This document shows, one piece after another, positions 1 to 6,184 of a stretch of DNA of 64,000 nt. Origin of the DNA: Halomonas daqiaonensis (GTDB taxonomy: Bacteria; Pseudomonadota; Gammaproteobacteria; Pseudomonadales; Halomonadaceae); assembly GCF_900109725.1 (NCBI RefSeq), contig NZ_FOBC01000019.1, positions 1-64,000 on the forward strand, written 5' to 3'. The translations under genes and the position numbers were made by a program. Every line of letters starts with the position of its first letter. The first letter of the stretch is position 1. The notes under the pieces were generated by a model. The model saw nothing but the letters and a program-made list of their open reading frames with translations, searched no databases and was not told where the DNA came from.

Positions 1-180
1 CGGCTGGCCAGAGACACGCAGCAAGCCATTGATCAGCGCGCTGGATTCCCCGGCCGTGACGGCCTCGAGGCGACCCAGTGTCGCGATCACGCGTTGGCGC
101 GACTTGCCGGCCTCGTCCCGGAAGGACTCGACGAGTTTGACGTAGCGGCGCGGGCCGGATTTGGTGACTTTGACAAACAT
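1..180 (-). CDS. IS1634-family-like transposase, N-terminal fragment (runs off the window)
   Basis: About 60 residues are visible, starting MFVKVTKSGPRRYVKLVESF and continuing with a basic segment that ends in a VIATLGRL-like motif. This resembles the N-terminus of IS1634/IS4-superfamily DDE transposases, where a tyrosine/valine-rich strand is followed by a basic segment and a short LG motif. The catalytic DDE domain lies outside the window, so function cannot be judged. The start could be a few codons upstream, because the frame stays open to a TTG about 36 bases before the ATG. Family assignment is from pattern recognition only. Confidence 0.55.
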   Translation of the reverse strand, partial: MFVKVTKSGPRRYVKLVESFRDEAGKSRQRVIATLGRLEAVTAGESSALINGLLRVSGQP

Positions 181-336
181 GTCATCACGATAGACCGTAG
201 GCGCTACGAATGGCAAGGTGCCACTAGAAAAACGTGTCACTACAAAGAATGCGGCCAGAATTCTCTAAGCTACTGAATTCTCAGACCACAGGTGCGGATT
301 TCTGGCCAAAATCGGACTGGAAGTGTCGAACTCGGG
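1..336 (-). mobile_element. 5' end of an IS1634-like insertion sequence, truncated by window edge
   Basis: A transposase start lies at 180 on the minus strand and a TPR gene loses its homology near 336, so the IS end probably lies close to 310-336. An inverted pair GGCCAGAA (253-260) / TTCTGGCC (300-307) sits in the non-coding end. The exact terminal inverted repeat and target duplication cannot be set because the other end is outside the window. Confidence 0.5.
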
Positions 337-959
337 AGCGCCAGGCCATACAGGGTGGCGACATCCTGAGGGTTGGCCGCCAGGGCGCGCTCGAAGAAGG
401 GCTTGGCCTCCTCGTGCTTGCCGCGCTTGGCGAGCAGGCCACCCAGATTGCGGTTGATCCACAGGTCGTCGGGCAGCTGCTTCGCCGCGTCACGCAGCAC
501 GCTTTCGGCCTTGTCCAGCTGGCCGAGCTTGATGAAGGAGAAGCCCAGCGCCGCGTGTGCATGGGCGTAGTCGGGCGCTTCCTCGACGCACGCCTGGAGA
601 GGCGAGACCGACTCCTCGACTCGGTTCATCTCGGACAGGCAGACGCCGTAGTTGTAGAGGATCTCGGGATCGTTGGTCATCTCGGCCATGATCTCGAGCG
701 CGGGCAGGGCATCCTCGAGGAAGCGGTGCTCCAGCAGGCCCAGGAGGTACTGCTTGGGCTCGACGCCCTCCTGCGGCACGGCAACCCCGAAGACATGCCC
801 ATCCTGGACGACGATCGCTGCCGAGTAGCCCTTTGCCGCGTACTGGGTGGTGAGGGTGAGCAGCACCGCATCCTAGAACCCCGGGTCATCCCGCGGCGGC
901 AGCCCGTCCAGCGTGATGTCGTCGAGGCTGTGTTTGAAGATTTCAGGGGCTTGCGGCAT
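270..959 (-). pseudogene. TPR-repeat protein gene, broken by an in-frame TAG and an IS at its 3' end
   Basis: From the ATG at 959 the frame reads MPQAPEIFKH and continues to an amber TAG at codon 29 (873-875). It then stays open without a frameshift for about 180 more codons. Residues after the stop form at least three degenerate tetratricopeptide repeats (for example DPEILYNYGVCLSEMNRVEE and the ALGFSFIKLGQLDKAESVLR unit). Near 336 TPR homology ends and the frame runs into IS-derived sequence before stopping at 270. The distal repeats are lost. A GTG at 866 could restart translation after the amber codon, but the C-terminal loss makes a functional product unlikely. TPR proteins usually scaffold protein contacts; its partner is unknown. 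Confidence 0.65.
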
Positions 960-1080
960 TGCTTCACCTACGGGGTGTTGGATATCTGATGGGGCATGAT
1001 ATCAAGGAATGCCCAGTTCTGGTGGCTATCAGGCTGGTCGTCTGCACGAATCCATCGGGTCGCATGCCCTAATGAAGTCG

Positions 1081-2772
1081 CTATCCCGTTAGGCCATGCC
1101 ACTCGGCCAACTGTTGATTGGCCTTGAGCCGCTGACGCTGGAGCAGCACGCTGTCGAACAGGCTCTCCAACGGGGTGTTCGGGTAGACCAACGGAAGTGA
1201 CGCCTGCACCTCATCTCGAAATTGTGTGGCGATCCCCGGCTTCGCTTCCAGGACCTCCCACCAGGCGAGAATGTCTGAGCGTGCCGTCTCCATCAGCCGT
1301 GCGGAGGGTAGCCGGTCAGATTTTGCTGCATTGGCTTTCTCCGAAGCGGGTAAGAGGTTCCACAGGTCGTTGTTCTGCCAGCGAGCCCATGGGAAGCAGT
1401 GATCGATGGCGTAGGTGCGCCTGTGCAGGTCTTGATGTGACCATACGCAGTGCAGTTGCCTGGCCTCCTGCAGGTGGCTTGCTACCAGCTGCCGGACCTG
1501 CAACGTCTCTCGGCGGCTTTCCGGCCATCGTAATGCCTTGTGTAGCAGCCCGAGGTCGGCCTGCGCGTTGTACCCTTGCATCAGCTGCACCCACTCATGG
1601 GTGATCGCCGGCTCCAGCCAGCAGGCGTAGCGGCTCATGCAGTCCCACAGCAGGGTGGGAACCCGAAACTCGCCAAAGCCAGCCAACGTCTTCGTGTCCA
1701 GACGCGCCGGTTGGTCGCCGATCCGCACCCCTCTCCGCTCTCCTTCAAAGATCTGATCTGAGCTGCCTGGCCAGGTGGTGTAGTGCGTTGGCATGCGCAC
1801 GATGGACTGGCAAGCATCACGAACGGCACGCAGGACAGTGGCGGCCATCTCGGGGTCAGCCAATGGGCTGCCGATACGCATGTCGCCGGGGGCGAGGTGC
1901 CCAAGCCGATGAAAATCCTCCTTGGCGAAGCCGTAGCCCCGGGAACCCGGTGACTGACGTAGCCGTTGGTCCAGCAGCAGCGGGCGGAAGAGCAACAGCC
2001 AATACAGCCCGACGGCCCCGAGGGGAAGGGTGACCCAGTCGTCGTCTCGAGACAGCACGATGCCCGGGGCGGTATCGGCCAGTCTGACCAGGGTGCGCAA
2101 CAGGGCCAGCTTGTAGGTCGAGGACTTGTCGTCGTTGACGATGACATGGCGCAGCACCGGCAGAGCGCCGGTGCCATCATCCGGTAGCCGATAGGCGCGG
2201 AGCTGCCAGGCAACCGACTCGCGTCCCAACTGATCGCCACTCTGAGAGGCGGCCACCGGGAGGAGCGCGAGGTCCTGGGCCCAGCGATCCAGCGCTGCCA
2301 GGCTGACGTCATGGAATTCACGCTCGTCGCCGCTATCCCCTTGCCGACAGGTGATGACCATCAGGCCACCCGGAGCCAGCAGGGTGGTGAGCACACGCAG
2401 AGCGCGCTGCTGCTCATCGGCTCGTAGGTGCATCCACACCGCCGAGACAAGGATCAGCGAGTACCGCTGTGAGAGGGCCCGTACCTGTTTCAGGGAAGGA
2501 AGGCGGTCATCCAGCCAGATGACATCGCTGCCAAGGGTGTGGCCGCGACCTAGCTGGCGAAGGCCATCGGCCGGCTCCACGGCCACTACTTGCCAGTCAC
2601 GCTCCGCCAGCGCCTTGGCATCACGTCCGCTGCCGGCACCCACGTCCAGGGCCATACCGGGCTGAGACGGCAAGTGCGCAATCCATTCACGGTGCACCCG
2701 ATCGAAGTCGATTGACTGATACTGGTCGAAAAAGCGTCTGGCATTCTCGTGGTAGGGCCGCTCGCTCGACAT
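1081..2772 (-). CDS. SAM-dependent methyltransferase fused to a C-terminal HNH nuclease
   Basis: The protein has 563 residues. Residues about 1-190 form a class I Rossmann methyltransferase with motif I ALDVGAGSGRDA (41-52), an acidic motif II strand (VVAVEPADG) and the APGGLMVITCR strand typical of UbiE/TehB-like enzymes rather than DNA methylases; there is no DPPY or NPPF. A middle region of about 250 residues begins near VLRHVIVNDDKSSTYKLALL. Residues 455-487 form an HNH core: D457-H458, a WNLLP segment with N472, then N481 and K484. Homologous middle-plus-HNH proteins are known as HNH endonuclease domain proteins, but the methyltransferase fusion has no assigned function that I know of. 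A Shine-Dalgarno-like AGGGAAG precedes the ATG. No partner subunit is adjacent. It sits in the island, so a defence or element-maintenance role is possible but is inference. Confidence 0.75.
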   Translation of the reverse strand: MSSERPYHENARRFFDQYQSIDFDRVHREWIAHLPSQPGMALDVGAGSGRDAKALAERDWQVVAVEPADGLRQLGRGHTLGSDVIWLDDRLPSLKQVRALSQRYSLILVSAVWMHLRADEQQRALRVLTTLLAPGGLMVITCRQGDSGDEREFHDVSLAALDRWAQDLALLPVAASQSGDQLGRESVAWQLRAYRLPDDGTGALPVLRHVIVNDDKSSTYKLALLRTLVRLADTAPGIVLSRDDDWVTLPLGAVGLYWLLLFRPLLLDQRLRQSPGSRGYGFAKEDFHRLGHLAPGDMRIGSPLADPEMAATVLRAVRDACQSIVRMPTHYTTWPGSSDQIFEGERRGVRIGDQPARLDTKTLAGFGEFRVPTLLWDCMSRYACWLEPAITHEWVQLMQGYNAQADLGLLHKALRWPESRRETLQVRQLVASHLQEARQLHCVWSHQDLHRRTYAIDHCFPWARWQNNDLWNLLPASEKANAAKSDRLPSARLMETARSDILAWWEVLEAKPGIATQFRDEVQASLPLVYPNTPLESLFDSVLLQRQRLKANQQLAEWHGLTG

Positions 2773-2914
2773 GGTGTCACTTCCCTTTGACCGGATAGGA
2801 CCACGTTACCGTCCGGCTTAGTAGAATGCGATATGCCCACCTGCCGTCGGATGGCTTGTGCCTTCGGTGATCGGCGCCTGGGAACCTGAAAGAGAAAGTG
2901 CCTGGAGTCATCGT

Positions 2915-3084
2915 ATGTGCGGCCGCTTCGCTCTCTTCTCCGACCCTACCTCCATCGCCCGAGCGCTGCGGCTGCCTCCACCTTCGGAGAACTGGCCGCC
3001 GCGCTACAACATCGCCCCCGGCACTTGGATCACCGGTGTGCTCCGCTATTCGACTGACGGTGACCCGCTGTTCGATGAGTCGTG
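2915..3084 (+). pseudogene. yedK/HMCES (SRAP) gene fragment, N-terminal quarter only
   Basis: The frame starts MCGRFALFSDPTSIARAL and continues with RYNIAPGT. These are the SRAP-domain hallmarks: catalytic Cys2 that crosslinks to abasic sites, and the RYNxAPG loop. A full-length protein has about 210-230 residues; here homology ends after about 55 residues near FDESCW, and the next bases read as the antisense of metK. SRAP proteins shield abasic sites in single-stranded DNA and are common in phages and mobile elements. The remnant keeps the active cysteine but lacks the rest of the fold, so it is judged non-functional. An in-frame ATG at 2858 is also open, but SRAP proteins need Cys2 exposed after Met removal. 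Confidence 0.75.
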
Positions 3085-3678
3085 CTGGGTCGAGAGCACC
3101 ACCGTCTCCACGGCCACCGGCTCCTCGCCGCGGTAGCGCACGCTGACCTGGGCCTTGGCATCCGGTCGCAGCCAGGGCAGGGCGCCGCTGTCGCGCAGTT
3201 CCCTGTGACGCCGCATCAATCGGTGAGCCAGCTTGATCGGAAGAGGTAGCAATTCCGGGGTCTCGTCGCTGGCGTAGCCGAACATCAACCCCTGATCGCC
3301 AGCGCCGCATTCATCTTCCCCGCGCCGCACGCCCTCGGCGATCTGGGTGGACTGGTGGTGGTGGTGCAGCCGTACCTGGATGTCTCAGGTGTCCGGATCG
3401 ATGCCGGGAACGTCACTGCGGTAGCCGGTCTCGCGCAGTATCTCGCGCACGATGCCTTACACCTCATCGAGTACCTGGCGGTGCAGAGCGGGGGAGGAGA
3501 GGCCAAGTTCGCCGGCGACCACCACCAGCTCCCGGGTCAGCAAGGTCTCGCAGGCCACCCGGGCCGATGAGTCCAGGGTGAGGCAACGATCCAGCACGGC
3601 ATCCGACATCCGGTCGGCCAGCTTGTCGGGATGCCCATCGGAGACCGACTCCGAGGTGAAAAGATAATGACGGCTCAT
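3082..3678 (-). pseudogene. metK: metK (S-adenosylmethionine synthetase) remnant with two in-frame stops
   Basis: The start (ATG at 3678) overlaps the previous gene's TGA by four bases (ATGA). The product begins [19 protein letters not shown], the MetK N-terminus with its ATP-binding HPDK. In one frame it then meets a TAA after VLDEV (near 3459) and a TGA after IDPDT (near 3388). After these it reads STQIAEGV and [15 protein letters not shown], the MetK signature hexapeptide region, and [17 protein letters not shown]. Homology ends near VVLSTQHD (about residue 198 of roughly 390-400), where yedK sequence begins. MetK makes SAM from methionine and ATP. Stops plus loss of the C-terminal half indicate an inactive paralogue; the chromosomal metK must be elsewhere. 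Confidence 0.8.
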
Positions 3679-4352
3679 GAGCGGGCCTCCTTGCGCTGCC
3701 TGGCCAGTGTCTCCAGGTCGGCGGTGCCGCCCTTCACGCGGCAGTAGCCGCAACCGAACTCGTTGGCGCTGCTGCTGACCATCAGCCGGTGGGATTTGCC
3801 CGGGCAGTCGGCGTACCAGGCGGACGGCGATCGACCGGCGGGTTCGGGCCTCAGGCCCAGCTGGCGGGCCAGCACGATGATCGGCGCTTCAGCCTGGGCC
3901 TCGGCCTCCCGGGTATTGCGGTCGATCTCGGCTTCGAGCTCGCCCACGATGCGCCGATGGGCAGCCGCCGTGATCAATGGCCCCTCGCGATAGCCGTCGG
4001 GCCATACGTGGCCGTGACGCGCGGCGGTGAGGGCACGGAACAGCACCTCGGCGCTCTCCGCGGGCGTGCCCTGGCTCTCCGACCAGGCCACGCGGCCCTG
4101 ACGGTAGGCGGTGGCCAGTTGCGCCTCACGCGACTTGCCGGGGGCATCGTGGGTCAGGCCGGCAGACCACAGCTCGTCCCGCCCGCCATGGCGGCGAAAG
4201 AACAGCGCCTCGGGAATGACATCCACCGCGCCCAGGTTGATCTCCTGAAGGCAGGCGAACTCGGCGTCGTCCGGCACGCTGACCCGGCTCTCGGGCCGCT
4301 TGAACCAGACATCCAGCGCGAGGCTGGCAGGATGGAAATCGATGGCAGGCAT
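3675..4352 (-). CDS. CHC2-like zinc-finger protein of a mobile element
   Basis: This is a 225-residue protein. The start at 4352 ([17 protein letters not shown]) is preceded by AAGGAG with five-base spacing; a longer open frame upstream runs through leader sequence and is not chosen. The C-terminus holds C183-x4-H188-x12-C201-x2-C204 in a YADCPGKSH...GCGYCRVKG context, which resembles the zinc ribbon of DnaG-type primases (CHC2) found in several ICE and plasmid proteins. No TOPRIM domain follows. Residues about 130-165 are acidic and probably helical. The stop overlaps the broken metK by four bases, so the two were translationally coupled. Upstream lie SAM-II riboswitch copy A and a stem covering its ribosome binding site. 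Precise function is unknown; nucleic-acid binding is the reasonable inference. Confidence 0.7.
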   Translation of the reverse strand: MPAIDFHPASLALDVWFKRPESRVSVPDDAEFACLQEINLGAVDVIPEALFFRRHGGRDELWSAGLTHDAPGKSREAQLATAYRQGRVAWSESQGTPAESAEVLFRALTAARHGHVWPDGYREGPLITAAAHRRIVGELEAEIDRNTREAEAQAEAPIIVLARQLGLRPEPAGRSPSAWYADCPGKSHRLMVSSSANEFGCGYCRVKGGTADLETLARQRKEARS

Positions 4353-4410
4353 GTGAACTCCTTCTCCCCCTGGAACGGTCGGCAAGCGCCGACTCGGGGG
4401 AAGGGAGTCA
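4353..4410 (-). promoter_or_regulatory. Anti-Shine-Dalgarno leader stem downstream of riboswitch copy A
   Basis: On the minus strand, ACTCCCTTCCCCC can pair with GGGGGAGAAGGAGTT, which contains the Shine-Dalgarno of the zinc-finger gene. Between the arms is a small hairpin TCGGC-GCTT-GCCGA. The same layout with compensating sequence changes precedes the 71-residue gene at 5443-5516. This implies that translation can be shut by the leader, with the riboswitch directly upstream as the likely controller. Confidence 0.55.
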
Positions 4411-4470
4411 CGGCGCCGCTTTAGCTGCATTTCTATCCCGCCCGCAAGTTGGTGCTTAAATCGGCGGTGG
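4411..4470 (-). promoter_or_regulatory. SAM-II riboswitch, copy A
   Basis: Minus strand. P1 is CCGCC (4463-4467) with GGCGG (4438-4442). Between them are GATTTAA and CTTGC, and after P1 come GAAATG and the conserved GCTAAA. These occur in the order seen in the SAM-II (metA/SAM_alpha) aptamer, an H-type pseudoknot in which the tail re-enters the P1 loop; CTT of the loop can pair with AAG of the tail. It precedes the zinc-finger/metK genes, matching SAM feedback. The core is identical to copy B. SAM-II is mainly known from alphaproteobacteria. Identification is from remembered consensus, not a covariance search. Confidence 0.78.
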
Positions 4471-4573
4471 TCTGTTGATCAGGCAATAAAAAACCGCTAA
4501 GCATTCCCGCTCTTTCGCCGCGTGGTTCCGTTTTCCTGGCTGGCGGCATCCGAATCCAGCCAGTCGGCACTGG

Positions 4574-5224
4574 CTATTCATCATCCTTCACGAACAGGTC
4601 AGGGAGGTTTTCGTTGCTGCCTTTCAGCCCGAAGGTGGCGAGTGGCGGGTCGAAGTGCTCCCGTTCACCGATCACCTCGCCCGTTGTCGAGATGACAATG
4701 CTGCGCTTCTCGGCAAAGCAGTAGTGGTAGCGCTTTATCTCACCCCAGGTGACCAGTTTGCCGCCGCTCTCCTGCATGTGGTCGCGGGACTTCTGGCAGG
4801 CGGCCGCCAGTCTCTCCTCCCAGGGCAGGCGCCAGAAACCGAGCGGGAATTTGAGCCGACGGAAGTGCTCGGTGAAAGCCATGGCGAAGATCGGCGTTCC
4901 AGGGCCTCGCACATAGTCGGTATCGGCGAACAGCCAGTGACGAAAGGCAGCCCGGTCCTCGGCCAAACGCTCGGTCAGACGTTCGATAGCGGCCAGGGCG
5001 TCGGCCTCGTCGAGTGCCGCGCATCGGCACAGTGCCTCGAGGAACCCTCTCTCACCGAAGTGTTTGTCTCGGTACGTCTTCTCCAGGCCGAGATACGGGC
5101 TCACGCGTACGTCCTGCAGGTGGGCCAGTGCCGCCTCGTCGGCCGTTGTGTAGCCCATGCCACGGAGCACTTCGGTGTCCGACAGGTGCTGGGTCCTGAG
5201 TAGCAGTTCCTGAACCAGGTTCAT
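4574..5224 (-). CDS. Unrecognised mobile-element protein, second gene of the SAM-II-controlled operon
   Basis: This is a 216-residue acidic soluble protein beginning MNLVQELLLRTQHLSDTEVL. I do not recognise a family. Visible features are a predicted helical N-terminal half with LTERLAEDRAAFRHWLF, a tryptophan/phenylalanine-rich middle (FRRLKFPLGFWRLPWEERL) and a C-terminal part with GKLVTWGEIKRYHYCFAEKR followed by a probable beta segment and an acidic tail (FVKDDE). There is no signal peptide or membrane segment. The ATG at 5224 has AGGAGG eight bases upstream; a GTG at 5230 overlaps the previous stop as GTGA but lies too close to that site. Overlap with the 71-residue gene and the upstream riboswitches place it under SAM control. 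Its function is unknown. Confidence 0.65.
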   Translation of the reverse strand: MNLVQELLLRTQHLSDTEVLRGMGYTTADEAALAHLQDVRVSPYLGLEKTYRDKHFGERGFLEALCRCAALDEADALAAIERLTERLAEDRAAFRHWLFADTDYVRGPGTPIFAMAFTEHFRRLKFPLGFWRLPWEERLAAACQKSRDHMQESGGKLVTWGEIKRYHYCFAEKRSIVISTTGEVIGEREHFDPPLATFGLKGSNENLPDLFVKDDE

Positions 5225-5226
5225 GA

Positions 5227-5442
5227 TCACGACCTCCTCGCCAGCGTGGGGTGATGGCGATCAACGCGGTGCGTCACCCGTGAAGCAGGTCGCGCTCCGA
5301 GGATGGCGGCATTGCACAGCTCCGGACGTACGATGTCGTCCTGGGCGAGCAAGGCGGCCAGTCTTTGGCGAATTGACGCGGGGGAGGCACCGGCGCTGGT
5401 AGGCGCGGCTTGGTCGTGAGATTCGGTGGTGCGATGGGTCAT
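5227..5442 (-). CDS. Small unrecognised protein, first gene after the tandem SAM-II riboswitches
   Basis: This is a 71-residue basic protein starting MTHRTTESHDQAAPTSAGAS. The start at 5442 is preceded by AAAAGGAG; the open frame extends 16 codons upstream, but that part is the structured leader. A disordered N-terminus is followed by a probable helix (SPASIRQRLAALLAQDD) and a basic, histidine-rich tail. The stop overlaps the GTG/ATG start region of the next gene, indicating an operon. No family is recognised. Its position directly after two SAM-II copies suggests that its dosage follows the SAM level. A regulatory or DNA-binding role would be a guess. Confidence 0.55.
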   Translation of the reverse strand: MTHRTTESHDQAAPTSAGASPASIRQRLAALLAQDDIVRPELCNAAILGARPASRVTHRVDRHHPTLARRS

Positions 5443-5516
5443 GATCGTCTCCTTTTCCCCTGTGGTGCTCTGGAAAGCGTGGTTCGGCAAGCGCCGACCC
5501 AGGGGAGTGGAGTCGT
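5443..5516 (-). promoter_or_regulatory. Anti-Shine-Dalgarno leader stem downstream of riboswitch copy B
   Basis: On the minus strand, GACTCCACTCCCCTG pairs with CAGGGGAAAAGGAG, burying the Shine-Dalgarno of the 71-residue gene. It encloses the hairpin TCGGC-GCTT-GCCGA. Compared with the leader at 4353-4410, the outer stem sequence differs but pairing is kept, which is covariation evidence for a functional structure. Confidence 0.55.
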
Positions 5517-5517
5517 A

Positions 5518-5573
5518 CGCCGCTTTAGCTGCATTTCTATCCCGCCCGCAAGTTGGTGCTTAAATCGGCGGTG
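5518..5573 (-). promoter_or_regulatory. SAM-II riboswitch, copy B (tandem, second)
   Basis: It has the same core as copy A on the minus strand: P1 CCGCC (5567-5571) with GGCGG (5542-5546), GATTTAA and CTTGC in the loop, and a GAAATG...GCTAAAGC tail. It lies about 55 bases downstream of copy C and is followed by the anti-Shine-Dalgarno stem of the 71-residue gene rather than by a terminator, so it probably acts on translation. Confidence 0.78.
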
Positions 5574-5591
5574 GCCCGAAGGCCAGACAAC

Positions 5592-5622
5592 AAAAAACCC
5601 GCTCAGCATGTGCTAAAGCGGG
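5592..5622 (-). terminator. Riboswitch-linked intrinsic terminator between copies C and B
   Basis: Minus strand hairpin 5622-5598: CCCGCT(T)TAGCA paired with TGCTGAGCGGG, one bulged T, two-base loop, followed by six T residues (5597-5592). Its 5' arm contains CGCTTTAGC, the exact complement of GCTAAAGCG (5642-5634) at the 3' end of riboswitch copy C. Pairing of those two would form a 9-bp antiterminator, giving a standard SAM-off transcription switch. Confidence 0.75.
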
Positions 5623-5628
5623 CCTCTT

Positions 5629-5686
5629 GGCGTCGCTTTAGCTGCATTTGTAGAGCGCCCGCAAGCTGAGACTCAAATCGGCGCTT
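5629..5686 (-). promoter_or_regulatory. SAM-II riboswitch, copy C (promoter-proximal)
   Basis: Minus strand. P1 is AGCGCC (5680-5685) with GGCGCT (5654-5659), a different sequence from copies A and B with pairing preserved. The loop has GATTTGA and GCTTGC, and the tail ACAAATG and GCTAAAGC. Pseudoknot pairs GCTT/AAGC and GTC/GAC are possible. The conserved tail also forms one strand of the proposed antiterminator with the adjacent terminator. Confidence 0.8.
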
Positions 5687-5978
5687 ATATGAACGTTAAC
5701 CGCAGGCGCGCATGGATGTCAATAGTCTCTAAATGTGCTGGTCAGCGGGTAGGAGGTCGGTGCCGACAAATCTGTAGCGGTTAGTCGCTATAAGCATGCT
5801 CTATGCCACACACGGTCGTGCTGGAGGGGGCTAGGCCTGGCGGTAGTAGCCGTCTTGGGCCTTAGCACGGCACTTTACTTAGGCCTACCAAGAAATCTTG
5901 TTGGGGTCGCTGTTGGGGTCGGAAGTGATTTTGAGGAGTGTTTCGAGGTAAGAGTTTAAGATAAGTTATTGATTTAAT
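5687..5978. other. Island border region without genes
   Basis: Apart from the promoter at 5693-5722 no open reading frame with coding character is seen. A direct repeat GTTGGGGTCG occurs at 5900-5909 and 5912-5921, 58-79 bases from the tRNA 3' end. Short direct repeats at this distance can be integrase arm-type sites, but two copies are weak evidence. Confidence 0.4.
5693..5722 (-). promoter_or_regulatory. Putative sigma-70 promoter of the SAM-II operon
   Basis: On the minus strand TTGACA (5722-5717) is a perfect -35, and TAACGT (5698-5693) at 18-base spacing is a weak -10. Transcription would begin near 5686, exactly at the first base pairs of riboswitch copy C, which supports the call. Confidence 0.45.
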
Positions 5979-6055
5979 TGGCGCCCCCATCAGGATTTGA
6001 ACCTGAGACCTTCCCCTTAGGAGGGGGACGCTCTATCCAGCTGAGCTATGGGGGC
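5979..6055 (-). tRNA. tRNA-Arg, anticodon CCU
   Basis: Minus strand, 77 nucleotides including an encoded CCA. Acceptor stem GCCCCCA/TGGGGGC, D arm with AGCTCAG...GGATAGAGC, anticodon loop CTCCTAA (anticodon CCT in DNA), T arm with GGTTCAAATCC. Reads arginine AGG codons. Its 3' end faces the island, and tRNA-Arg 3' ends are frequent integration targets. Confidence 0.95.
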
Positions 6056-6184
6056 GTAACGAGGCGCAGTATAAGCGCCTGAACCGCCGAGATAAACCCG
6101 CAGCGGCCCAGGGGCATGGCGTGGGCCATGAGTCTGGCGTGATTCCCGGGTAGAATGCGTGGCAAACCCGCGATCGGTGGCTGC

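Larger units (their letters stand above)
1..5978. mobile_element. Accessory genomic island next to tRNA-Arg (right part; continues left of window)
   Basis: This stretch differs from the rest of the window: it has an IS fragment, several broken genes (TPR gene, yedK, metK), unrecognised small genes and three duplicated riboswitch modules, whereas everything to the right of the tRNA is intact core chromosome. The tRNA-Arg(CCU) gene points its 3' end into it, the usual geometry for tRNA-targeting integrases. No integrase gene is visible inside the window, so the boundary at 5978 is an inference from the tRNA position and the change in gene content. Confidence 0.6.

Noticed and set aside
234..989. 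Long plus-strand open frame opposite the TPR gene
   Set aside because: It is antisense to clear TPR coding on the minus strand and has no family-like motif; GC-rich codon bias opens the opposite frame.
4471..4510. A second intact terminator upstream of riboswitch copy A
   Set aside because: The sequence resembles the terminator before copy B (ATGCTTAGCGG then a T-run) but the matching 5' arm is missing, so it looks like a decayed copy.
5900..5921. Two GTTGGGGTCG repeats as a CRISPR array
   Set aside because: Only two 10-base copies with a two-base gap; too short and too few for CRISPR.
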